Source: Saccharopolyspora oryzae (GTDB taxonomy: Bacteria; Actinomycetota; Actinomycetes; Mycobacteriales; Pseudonocardiaceae). From it: a stretch of DNA of 64,000 nt. A model generated the notes under the pieces. It was not told the DNA's origin, searched no databases, and was given only the letters and a program-made list of their open reading frames with translations. Where the stretch lies: positions 1 to 64,000 of the forward strand of contig NZ_JAQGLA010000004.1 in assembly GCF_027853915.1 (NCBI RefSeq), read 5' to 3'. How positions within the stretch are numbered: the stretch's first letter is position 1; every line of letters starts with the position of its first letter. The translations under genes were made by a program, and so were the position numbers. This document shows positions 1-6,909 of this stretch, piece by piece.

Positions 1-126
1 CTGGCCTCCGAGTACTGCGCCGAGGTCACCGAGGACGCCTTCCGGATCCATGGTGGCTACGGCTACTCCAAGGAGTACGAGATCGAACGCCTCATGCGCG
101 AAGCACCGTTCTTGCTCATCGGCGAA
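1..126 (+). pseudogene. Acyl-CoA dehydrogenase, 3' fragment (truncated)
   Basis: Frame 1 from the window edge reads as the C-terminal part of an acyl-CoA dehydrogenase, including the IHGGYGYSKEYEIER helix and the FLLIGE stretch. Normal family members continue after GE with GTSEIQ or similar for about 20 more residues. Here the match stops near base 126 and frame 1 runs on as unrelated sequence to a stop at 211-213. The gene has therefore lost its end and is joined to another gene's tail. Its 5' part lies outside the window. A sequencing or assembly error cannot be excluded. Confidence 0.7.
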
Positions 127-143
127 GCGCCGACCGGCGCTCC

Positions 144-347
144 GGGGTCGACCTGTTCACCCCGAACTTCGGGCTCCTGGCCGAATCGCTGGACATGCCC
201 TACGCGCTGGTGAACAAGGCGGACGCGTTCGCCGAAGCCTTCGCCAAGGCGGTGGCCGAACACCGCCCGTTCCTGATCGAGGTCGACGTCACCGCGCTCG
301 AACCGACGCCGTCGCCGTTCGTGCCGCCGGTCCACGTGCCCAGCTGA
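144..347 (+). pseudogene. ThDP-dependent (acetolactate synthase-like) enzyme, 3' remnant
   Basis: Frame 3 reads GVDLFTPNFGLLAES, then a segment ending in FLIEVDVTAL and a stop at 345-347. This is the usual C-terminal end of thiamine-diphosphate enzymes of the acetolactate synthase / benzoylformate decarboxylase family (DF-x-x-LAE followed by P-x-LIEV). About 68 residues remain of a normal 550. There is no start codon or RBS, and the sequence follows directly on the acyl-CoA dehydrogenase fragment in another frame. It looks like a deletion scar. The next gene starts 11 bp downstream. Confidence 0.65.
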
Positions 348-357
348 GAAGGACCCG

Positions 358-873
358 ATGTCTGCTGACCACCACCACGCCCACGGACCCGCCAACCGCG
401 GTCGCCGGGTGCTGCGCACCGCCGCACCGCTGTTCGTCCGGTTCCCGAGCACCCGGCCGCGCACCGCCGTCGTCGTGCTGCACGACGCCTACGGCCTGAC
501 CGAACCGATCGAGGACTGCTGCCGGGCGCTGGCCGGCCGGGGGCACGTCGCGGTCGCCCCCTACCTGTACTACGAGACCGGCGGCAAGGAGTTCCGCCCC
601 GACAACGAGCACACCGCGCAAGCAGCCCTGTCCCTGCTGGCGGCCGACGACCTGGCCGCCGACATCGCCGGAGCCCTCGACCACCTCACCACCCGGCTGG
701 GCATCCCGACCACCGCCACCGGGGTGCTCGGGGTCGGCGCCACCGGATACCTCGCGACGTGGGCCGCCACCGAGCACCAGCTCGCCGGCGCGGTCGAGTG
801 CGACCCGCTCGACGGAATCCCCGCTGCAGAACCCGGCCGCGCGATCAGGTCCCTCGAAACCCGGATGCCCTGA
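358..873 (+). CDS. Dienelactone hydrolase-like protein, catalytic residues missing
   Basis: ATG at 358 follows a GAGAAGGA RBS. The 171-residue product has the dienelactone hydrolase fold start (AVVVLHDAYGLTEPIED near residues 36-52), then a Y-x-x-x-G-G-K-E-F segment. The nucleophile elbow, normally G-x-C-x-G-G, reads GVGATG, so the Cys is absent. The protein ends about 60 residues early, before the usual Asp and His. Family members are about 230 residues and hydrolyse dienelactones or related esters. This copy is probably inactive, or a decaying gene in the same worn margin as the two fragments upstream. Confidence 0.6.
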   Translation: MSADHHHAHGPANRGRRVLRTAAPLFVRFPSTRPRTAVVVLHDAYGLTEPIEDCCRALAGRGHVAVAPYLYYETGGKEFRPDNEHTAQAALSLLAADDLAADIAGALDHLTTRLGIPTTATGVLGVGATGYLATWAATEHQLAGAVECDPLDGIPAAEPGRAIRSLETRMP

Positions 874-968
874 CCACCACGCCGCACCGACCGTTCCCCA
901 CCCGGCGGCGCGCCCGCCGCAATCACCGGCCACCCCCATGGCCTGCGTTTCCCAACGAGGAGGGACGC

Positions 969-2351
969 ATGAGAGTCACGGCCCCCGATCACGCCGTCCA
1001 GCAACACATCGCCGCCCGCCTGGAACGTCTCCCGATGTCGCGCTGGCACATCAGCGTCCGGCTGATCATCGGCGTCGTCACGTTCTTCGAAGCATTCGAC
1101 CAACTGCTCATCGCCTTCTCGCTGCCCGACATCACCCGCGAGTGGGGGCTGTCGACGGCCGGCGCCACCACCGCGCTCACCGTCGGCTCGATCGGCATGC
1201 TGCTCGGCGCACTGGCGTCCGGCTGGCTGGCCGACCGGGTGGGCCGCGTCCGGATGATCATGCTGTGCCTGGTGATCACCGCGCTCGGCAACCTGGGCAT
1301 GGCGCTGAGCCCGGCGTTCCTGCCGTTCCTGATCCTGCGGTTCGTGCAGGGCCTGGCCATCGGCGGTGAGGTGCCGATCGCCGCGTCCTACATCGCCGAG
1401 CTCAGCCGGGCCAAGCGCCGCGGCCGCTTCGTGCTGATGTACGAGGTGGTGTTCCCGGCCGGGCTCACCGTCGGCTCGCTGATGTCGGCGTGGATCGTGC
1501 CGAACTGGGGTTGGCGGGCGCTGTTCCTGCTCGCCGCGGTGCCCGGCCTGGCCGCGTTCTTCCTGCAGCGCCGGGTGCCGGAATCACCGCGCTGGCTGGC
1601 CTCCCGCGGCAGGAACGCCGAGGCGCTGGAGGTGATGGAGCAGATCGAGGGGAACGTCCGCCGCTCCACGGGCCAGGACCTCCCGGAGCCGGCACCCGTC
1701 CCCTCCGCTGTCGGCGCGGAATCCACCAGCACCAGCAGCGTGCGCGACCTGTTCACCGGCCGCTACCGGCGCCGCACCCTGGTGGTCTGGACGATCTGGT
1801 TCGTCGGCTACCTGGCCAACTACGGGCTCACCTCCTGGCTGCCGACGCTGTACAAGCAGGTGTTCCACCTGCCGACCGGCACCGCGCTCTGGTACAGCAC
1901 GTCGGCGTCGATGGCGGGTCTGGCGGGCTGCATCCTCGCCGCGCTGACCATCGACCGGCTGGGCCGCCGGAAGGTGCTGGCCATCGGCCTGGGCGGAACC
2001 ACGGTCGCGATGGGCTTCCTCGCGGTCCTCGGTGCGAACTCCGCCGGACAGCTCGCGCTGTTCTCCGCGTTCGCGGCGATGTTCAGCTTCGCGGCCAACA
2101 TCAGCCTCTACCTCTACACCCCGGAGCTCTACCCGACCCGGAGCCGCGCGCTCGGCTGCAGCCTTGGCGGAGTCCTCAACAGGCTGGGCATCATCACCGG
2201 CCCGATCCTGGTCGCAGTGGTCTACGCGGGCGGCACGGAGCTCACCCCGGTCTTCCTCCTGATCGGAGCGATCACCTTGGTCGGCACCATCGTCGCAGCA
2301 GCCTTCGCCGAGGAGACGAAGGGCCGAACCCTCGAAGAACTCTCCCCGTGA
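969..2351 (+). CDS. MFS transporter, aromatic acid/sugar H+ symporter type
   Basis: The 460-residue product has about 12 hydrophobic segments and the MFS signature DRVGR between TM2 and TM3 (near residue 91). TM4-5 reads RFVQGLAIGGEVP and there is a second DRLGRRK loop in the middle. TM1 carries the FFEAFDQ motif seen in aromatic-acid:H+ symporters, where an acidic residue in TM1 couples protons. The ATG at 969 was chosen because of the GAGGAGGGAC RBS just before it; an upstream in-frame extension lacks hydrophobic character. A strong hairpin follows the stop. The likely job is inner-membrane uptake of a carboxylate; the substrate is unknown. Confidence 0.85.
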   Translation: MRVTAPDHAVQQHIAARLERLPMSRWHISVRLIIGVVTFFEAFDQLLIAFSLPDITREWGLSTAGATTALTVGSIGMLLGALASGWLADRVGRVRMIMLCLVITALGNLGMALSPAFLPFLILRFVQGLAIGGEVPIAASYIAELSRAKRRGRFVLMYEVVFPAGLTVGSLMSAWIVPNWGWRALFLLAAVPGLAAFFLQRRVPESPRWLASRGRNAEALEVMEQIEGNVRRSTGQDLPEPAPVPSAVGAESTSTSSVRDLFTGRYRRRTLVVWTIWFVGYLANYGLTSWLPTLYKQVFHLPTGTALWYSTSASMAGLAGCILAALTIDRLGRRKVLAIGLGGTTVAMGFLAVLGANSAGQLALFSAFAAMFSFAANISLYLYTPELYPTRSRALGCSLGGVLNRLGIITGPILVAVVYAGGTELTPVFLLIGAITLVGTIVAAAFAEETKGRTLEELSP

Positions 2352-2360
2352 CCTGACGAC

Positions 2361-2399
2361 AGAGGGCCTTCGCAGGTCAAAACCTGAGAAGGCCCTCTT
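2361..2399 (+). terminator. Rho-independent type hairpin after the MFS gene
   Basis: AGAGGGCCTTCGCAGGT is followed after 4-5 nt by ACCTGAGAAGGCCCTCT, giving a 17-bp stem with few mismatches 10 bp after the stop codon. The following bases are TTAGG, so the U-tract is weak, as is common in actinomycetes. Confidence 0.75.
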
Positions 2400-2474
2400 A
2401 GGCTCTTCGTGCCGAGGAGGACGGACAGGGAATCCTCGCGGAGAAGGGAGGTCCCGAGCCCGACCACACCCGAA

Positions 2475-2517
2475 CTCTCGCAGCAGCCCTGACCCTGCGC
2501 GAGCTCGCGATCTAGAC
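2475..2517. repeat. Imperfect 43-bp direct repeat, copy 1
   Basis: This stretch, with core CAGCAGCCCTGACCCT, matches 3432-3474 at about 35 of 43 positions. The two copies flank the lipoprotein gene at 2611-3369. In one frame both read AALTLR(E/D)L, so they may be decayed copies of one coding tail. The rest of 2400-2610 shows no credible gene. Confidence 0.45.
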
Positions 2518-2610
2518 GCTGACGGTTTCGGGCGTCGCCCGAAGCCAGTTCCAGGAAACCAGCAGAACTACTCATAGGGGCATGAGCGCGAAATCGATAA
2601 CGTCTGCTGC

Positions 2611-3369
2611 ATGGTCCCGTTACCGAGGGTTGTGACTGCCGTTTGTGCGGTCTTGTTGCTGGCCTCTTGCGGTGCTGAGCACGCGGAGACCGACCGGCAG
2701 TCCAGGACGTTGGCCGATGCGATCAGCTATCCGCGGCAGGCGGACGCCGCCGGGTTCGCCCGTGCGGCGCTAGCGACCACCCTGGGCAGGTCCGGTGATT
2801 TCAGCGTGCTGGAGGCCGAGGACTTGGACCACGAAGGTCCGCAGGAACCGATGGCGCACCTGGTCTGGCGGATTCATCGCGATGCGCGTTATGAAGGCTG
2901 GTCCAGGATCGAGGCGATCGACGCCTGCTACAGCGTCGAATTCACCGGCGACGGGGTCTCGTCCGGGCCCTCTCGGATCACCTGCCCGGACAACGCCATC
3001 GCGATCACGCCGCCACCCCTGCCCAAGCGGGACATCCCGTCGGAGTTCAGCCCGGCCTTGCAGGCAACCCTCGACGAACTGCCCGCGACGCCCACCGAAG
3101 CGGACGTGCGCGCCGCACTGGCCGCCGGCATGCCAGCCCCGCCGGTCGACCCGGAAACTCAACTCGCCGGTATAGCGCCAGAGGTCTTCGTACAGGTCAG
3201 GGGTTCTGACGTCGGCGTGGCGCTGTTCGCCCGCATCGGCGTCGAGGAGAAGGACTGCATGATGGGCCGCCGCGTCGGCGGGGTCGTCGAAGTGTGGTCG
3301 CTCAACTGGCGCGACCTGGGGCCGAGGGAGAAGCCGTGCACTGCCGACGCTGCACTGGCCGGATATTAG
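2611..3369 (+). CDS. Putative lipoprotein, function unknown
   Basis: The 252-residue protein starts with a lipoprotein signal: a hydrophobic stretch and the lipobox LLASC, with Cys20 as the predicted lipidated residue. The mature protein is polar, with a Pro-rich linker near residues 128-135 and four further Cys residues (near 109, 125, 210 and 243) that could form disulfides outside the membrane. No RBS stands out before the ATG. I do not recognise the family. It sits alone between two copies of a 43-bp imperfect repeat and shares no obvious role with the catabolic genes. Confidence 0.7.
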   Translation: MVPLPRVVTAVCAVLLLASCGAEHAETDRQSRTLADAISYPRQADAAGFARAALATTLGRSGDFSVLEAEDLDHEGPQEPMAHLVWRIHRDARYEGWSRIEAIDACYSVEFTGDGVSSGPSRITCPDNAIAITPPPLPKRDIPSEFSPALQATLDELPATPTEADVRAALAAGMPAPPVDPETQLAGIAPEVFVQVRGSDVGVALFARIGVEEKDCMMGRRVGGVVEVWSLNWRDLGPREKPCTADAALAGY

Positions 3370-3683
3370 GGCTCCCAGTCGGCTCAAGATCAGCCGCGGC
3401 CGCATCGCGGATTCCGCCCGTGGATCCCCAGCACTCGCGGCAGCCCTGACCCTCCGAGACCTCGTCATCTGGACATCGCCGGGTTTAGGTCAGCTGGTCA
3501 CTGCCTGTCGTCGTTCCAGCTAATTGTGCGGAGTTGGCAAGTCGTAGATCGTTCAGCATTGCGCGATTACTGATCGGCTTGCGCGCCATCGCCGAACTGT
3601 GGATACGGATTGTCGCACCACTGGGCTAGAATCCCCAAGCTGAGTTTGGCTTCGCGGCTTGAACGTCCGACTGGGGAGAAGGC
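3370..3683. other. Intergenic region with repeat copy 2
   Basis: These 314 bp hold the second copy of the 43-bp repeat (3432-3474) and an AT-richer stretch from about 3480 to 3640 that probably contains the promoter of the gene at 3684. No small gene, RNA or strong hairpin was seen. Confidence 0.5.
3432..3474. repeat. Imperfect 43-bp direct repeat, copy 2
   Basis: Partner of 2475-2517; the shared core is CAGCCCTGACCCT. It lies about 60 bp after the lipoprotein stop. See copy 1 for alignment and interpretation. Confidence 0.45.
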
Positions 3684-4697
3684 GTGGACGAGTCTGACGA
3701 CGAAGAGAACAAGGCCTCGGACCGCATTCGAAACGAACTGAGCGGAGAGGCTGGGTCTGTCGTCCAGATCGGCAAGGCGGGGAGCGTCACCTTCAACCAT
3801 GCTTCGTCGTCCGCTGACTCCGCCAAACAGGGCAATGACGACGAGCGAGCAGACCAGCAGAGCAGTGGATGTTTGTTCATTGCTGCTCTTGCCGCGGTGG
3901 CGGTGATCTGGTTCCTGTTTTCTCAGTGTGGCAGTGGTCAGGATGTTCCGGAGGAGAGTGACCCGTGGCCGCAAGGGGTCAGCAGCGGTGCGTTGATGAA
4001 TGCGGCGAGGGAAGCTGTCCATACTTGCTCTGAGGCTGTAGTGCTCGCTCCAGCCAACTGCCCGCAGGCTCACCAAGATGTTTCCAGTGTGCAGAACGTC
4101 AGGTGGGTTCTTCGTGGTGACCCCATGGACGGCGCGCACATCGCATATCGCGATGATCTCTTCTACGTTTACGGCAATGCGGTGATGACGGTGTCCTACC
4201 AGTACCAGTGGGGTGACCCCAAGTTTGCCGTGGAGATCGTTCCGTTCCTCGTCAAGCTGTCTTCTGATGGTTCTCGCCTGGTCAGCCTGGAAGGGCTGAA
4301 TGACGATCCTCCAGAGCCGATCGTCAAGCGAAGGCCCGAAGTTTCGGACGAGCGAGTCGCGTCTGCCCTGCGCGGCGCTTTTGCTGACTGTGCGGCGACC
4401 TCTCAGCCCGCGATGCCACCGACGTGTCCCGTCGACACGGCCGTCGTGCCTGGTAGCCCACCTGTTCATTGGTCCTTCGATGGGGACCCTGCGCTCAACA
4501 CGAGACAGACATTCGATCAGAACTCCGGATTGATCACTGTGGTGGGAAGTTATGCCGCCACGGCAAGGTATTCTGACCTGATAACCGATGACGCTTCGAG
4601 GACTAGCAGTGGTTACTACCGGGCCAGTTTGGTGGTCGAATCCGGGGAACTGAAAGTGCTGCAGATCGAGGGGTGCGCCACGGACTGCAGTGGGTAG
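3684..4697 (+). CDS. Single-pass membrane-anchored protein, unknown function
   Basis: GTG at 3684 follows GGGGAGAAGG. The 337-residue product begins with an acidic, charged 60-residue segment. This contains SVVQIGKAGSVTF, a pattern seen near the N-terminus of many uncharacterised actinomycete proteins of this type. One transmembrane helix follows (about residues 62-80), then a long extracytoplasmic part with scattered Cys residues that looks like two related halves (each with a C-P-x-x-x motif and a VVGSY or MTVSY strand). Codon use is noticeably less GC-biased than in neighbours, which suggests recent transfer. Function is not recognised. Confidence 0.65.
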   Translation: MDESDDEENKASDRIRNELSGEAGSVVQIGKAGSVTFNHASSSADSAKQGNDDERADQQSSGCLFIAALAAVAVIWFLFSQCGSGQDVPEESDPWPQGVSSGALMNAAREAVHTCSEAVVLAPANCPQAHQDVSSVQNVRWVLRGDPMDGAHIAYRDDLFYVYGNAVMTVSYQYQWGDPKFAVEIVPFLVKLSSDGSRLVSLEGLNDDPPEPIVKRRPEVSDERVASALRGAFADCAATSQPAMPPTCPVDTAVVPGSPPVHWSFDGDPALNTRQTFDQNSGLITVVGSYAATARYSDLITDDASRTSSGYYRASLVVESGELKVLQIEGCATDCSG

Positions 4698-4734
4698 ACC
4701 AATGCCTTGAATCAGTCTGCCCGTGCGGCCCCGG

Positions 4735-5316
4735 CTAGGTGGCGAAGCCGTCGAGGAAGATCGTTAGGCAGTCTCTGGTGAGGTCTTCTGTTGTGTAGGC
4801 GTCTTCGGGGTGGCGCCATTTGATGGAGAGCCAGACCGCGTCTCGGATGAAGCGGTGGAAGACCTTGGTGGGGACGTCTTCGCGGAAGACCCCGGTTCGC
4901 TTGCCGTCGTTGATCGTTTCCAGCCAGATCTGCTGGGCTTCGTCGGCCAGCTTCTTGGCGTCCCGGTAGTCGGGATCATCGCGGAGGTTGGGCAGTTCGT
5001 TCTGGTAGACGACTGTGGCGTGCGGGCTTTCCTCTGCGGTGCGCAGCGACACTTCCACGATGGCGCGCAGTCGCGCGCGCGGGTCGAGCTCGCGGGGTGC
5101 GGCCTCGTCGTAGCGGGCCTTCAGCTGCTCCAGATAGGTGGTGACCACCTCGCGCACGATGGCGCTCTTCGACGGGAAGTAGTGGTACAGCGCGCCGGAC
5201 TGCACCCCGACCCGGGCAGCGATCTGGCGCACGGTGGTGGATGCGACGCCCTTGTCGGCGAACAGCTCGGCGGAGGCGTGCAGGATGTCGGTCCGGCGGA
5301 GCTCGACAGCGGTCAT
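4735..5316 (-). CDS. TetR-family repressor, KstR2-like
   Basis: The 193-residue protein has an N-terminal HTH (TTVRQIAARVGVQSGALYHYF, near residues 27-47) and a helical ligand domain. VVYQNELPNL and the C-terminal region around WLSIKWRHPED resemble KstR2, the mycobacterial repressor of late steroid (HIP) catabolism. KstR2 is known to bind AnCAAGnnCTTGnT. A related palindrome lies 18 bp upstream of this start and better copies occur at 5474 and 12511, so autorepression and control of both flanking operons is likely. The ATG at 5316 was preferred to one 33 bp upstream, which would lie inside the operator. The ligand is probably an acyl-CoA, by family inference. Confidence 0.8.
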   Translation of the reverse strand: MTAVELRRTDILHASAELFADKGVASTTVRQIAARVGVQSGALYHYFPSKSAIVREVVTTYLEQLKARYDEAAPRELDPRARLRAIVEVSLRTAEESPHATVVYQNELPNLRDDPDYRDAKKLADEAQQIWLETINDGKRTGVFREDVPTKVFHRFIRDAVWLSIKWRHPEDAYTTEDLTRDCLTIFLDGFAT

Positions 5317-5333
5317 CCACGTCCTCCCGGGCG

Positions 5334-5349
5334 TTGAGCGCTTGCTCAA
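5334..5349. promoter_or_regulatory. Palindrome at the TetR promoter (KstR2-type half site)
   Basis: TTGAGC-GCTT-GCTCAA is a perfect 6-bp inverted repeat. The minus strand reads AGCAAGCGCTCAAC, which keeps one full half of the KstR2 consensus AnCAAGnnCTTGnT. It sits just upstream of the repressor start, as expected for autoregulation. Confidence 0.55.
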
Positions 5350-5473
5350 TCGAGCCTAGGGTCCCGGCCGCGCCGCGGTCAACCAGTTCGGTGCGGCAGA
5401 GGCGAAAACACCTGGCTTTAGGCCGTTTTCGCCGATCGGTCAAGGGGTGGTCCGGAACTCAGGTCGAGTATTG

Positions 5474-5487
5474 ACCAAGCGCTCGTT
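5474..5487. promoter_or_regulatory. KstR2-type operator before the VOC-SDR-DegT operon
   Basis: ACCAAGCGCTCGTT matches AnCAAGnnCTTGnT at all but one fixed position. It lies about 57 bp upstream of the predicted start at 5544, in the promoter region of the rightward operon and divergent to the repressor gene. Confidence 0.6.
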
Positions 5488-5543
5488 AGGGAGTAATACT
5501 GCCTCCCGTCGGTCCAGCGGTGGGCCGGGACGGGAGGCCGGCG

Positions 5544-6086
5544 GTGTCGGTGTCTGACCGCAGCGATCCCCTGGGCCGGCGCTTCTCGCTGGGCGATCTG
5601 CACCACGTCGGCGTCGTCGTGCCCGACATCGAGCAGGCGGCTGCTGACGTCGAGCGGATCTACGGCATGTCGGTCGCGGTCTTCGACGAAACCCGGTTCA
5701 CCTGCCGGATCCGCGGTGTCGAGCAGACCTCGGTGCAGCGGATCGGGCTCACCGCAGGGCCGCCGCCGCACCTCGAACTGCTCCGCGAGGTGCCCGGGTC
5801 CGAGATCTGGACGCCCGCACCCGGAATCCACCACCTGGGCTTCGTGGTCGACGACCTGGCGAGCGCGGCGAGCGAGTGGGAGCAGGCGGGGGCGCCGGTG
5901 TGGATGGCCGGGGTCCAGCGCGGGACCTGCCCGGCGGGCGCCACCTACCACCGCGATCCGCTGGGGCAGGTGTTCGAACTGCTGGACCGGGCGCTCGCCG
6001 ACTCGATGGCCCGCCGGATCGACCACAGTGGACCGACGACTGAAAGTGCTTCGACGGAGCGGAACGTGCACGGAAGGAAGGCGTGA
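5544..6086 (+). CDS. VOC-family (glyoxalase fold) protein
   Basis: The product is about 180 residues: one complete vicinal-oxygen-chelate unit of two beta-alpha-beta-beta-beta modules. The first starts LHHVGVVVPD and the second GIHHLGFVVDD, supplying His residues typical of the metal site. The closest recognisable group is the glyoxalase / methylmalonyl-CoA epimerase type, not the two-domain extradiol dioxygenases. GTG at 5544 was preferred because GGGAGG lies 8 bp upstream; GTG at 5520 is an alternative. It is first in an operon and overlaps the next gene by 4 bp. An epimerase or lyase role is inference. Confidence 0.75.
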   Translation: MSVSDRSDPLGRRFSLGDLHHVGVVVPDIEQAAADVERIYGMSVAVFDETRFTCRIRGVEQTSVQRIGLTAGPPPHLELLREVPGSEIWTPAPGIHHLGFVVDDLASAASEWEQAGAPVWMAGVQRGTCPAGATYHRDPLGQVFELLDRALADSMARRIDHSGPTTESASTERNVHGRKA

Positions 6087-6889
6087 AGGTGAAACTAGCG
6101 GGCAAGGTCGCGTTCATCACGGGAGCCGCGCAGGGGCAGGGCCGGAGCCACGCCGTGCGGCTGGCCGCCGAGGGCGCCGACATCATCGCGCTCGACATCT
6201 GCGAACAGCTCGACTGCGTGGCCTACGAGATGGGCGACGAGGCCGGGCTCGAGGAGACGGTCCGGCAGGTCGAAGCCCAAGGGCGCCGGATCCACGCGGC
6301 CAAAGCCGACGTCCGCGACCTGAAGGCCGTCGAAGACGTGGTCGCCGAAGGCGTGCGGAAGTTCGGGCGGCTGGACGTCGTCGCCGCCAACGCCTCGATC
6401 TGCACGGTGCAACCGCACGACGAGCTGACCAGCGAGGTCTGGCAGACGACGCTCGACGTCAACCTGACCGGTGTGTGGCACACCTGCTCCGCCGCCATCC
6501 CGCACCTGGTCGACGCCGGTGGCGGCAGCATCGTCATCACCGGATCCACCGGCAGCGTCGTCGGCCTGCCGTTCTACCTGCCCTACGTGGCCAGCAAGCA
6601 CGCGCTGATCGGGGTGTGCCGGTCCCTCGCGCTGGAACTGGCCGACCGCAACATCCGCGTGAACGTCGTGCTGCCGACCGGCGTGGACACCGCCCAGGGG
6701 CAGTCCAAGGTGCTGCCCGAGCTGCTGGAAGGACGGCCGGACCTCGGGCCGGTGTTCATGAACAGCCTGCCGGTCACCCGCATCGAGTCCGTCGACGTCA
6801 GCAACGCCCTGTCGTTCCTCGCCTCCGACGAGGCCCGCTACATCACCGGCATCGCGATGCCCGTCGACGCCGGCTCCACCATCCGCTGA
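6083..6889 (+). CDS. Mycofactocin-coupled SDR oxidoreductase
   Basis: This 268-residue short-chain dehydrogenase has the nucleotide motif TGAAQGQG, followed by RSHAVRLAAEGADIIALDIC. That stretch is typical of the mycofactocin-dependent SDR subfamily, in which NAD stays bound and electrons pass to mycofactocin. The catalytic Tyr-Lys lie in YVASK near residue 170, and the tail reads FLASDEARYITGIAMPVDAG. GTG at 6083 overlaps the previous stop, so translation is coupled. Family members oxidise secondary or cyclic alcohols such as carveol. The substrate is likely the alcohol handled by the other enzymes of this operon. Confidence 0.85.
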   Translation: MKVKLAGKVAFITGAAQGQGRSHAVRLAAEGADIIALDICEQLDCVAYEMGDEAGLEETVRQVEAQGRRIHAAKADVRDLKAVEDVVAEGVRKFGRLDVVAANASICTVQPHDELTSEVWQTTLDVNLTGVWHTCSAAIPHLVDAGGGSIVITGSTGSVVGLPFYLPYVASKHALIGVCRSLALELADRNIRVNVVLPTGVDTAQGQSKVLPELLEGRPDLGPVFMNSLPVTRIESVDVSNALSFLASDEARYITGIAMPVDAGSTIR

Positions 6890-6909
6890 GCCCGAGCAGA
6901 GGAGAACCC

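Noticed and set aside
5504-5525. TCCCGTCGGTCCAGCGGTG before the VOC gene as another copy of the 15-bp element
   Set aside because: The spacing between arms is wrong (9 nt or more) and the right arm is degraded. The KstR2-type site 20 bp upstream explains the promoter better.
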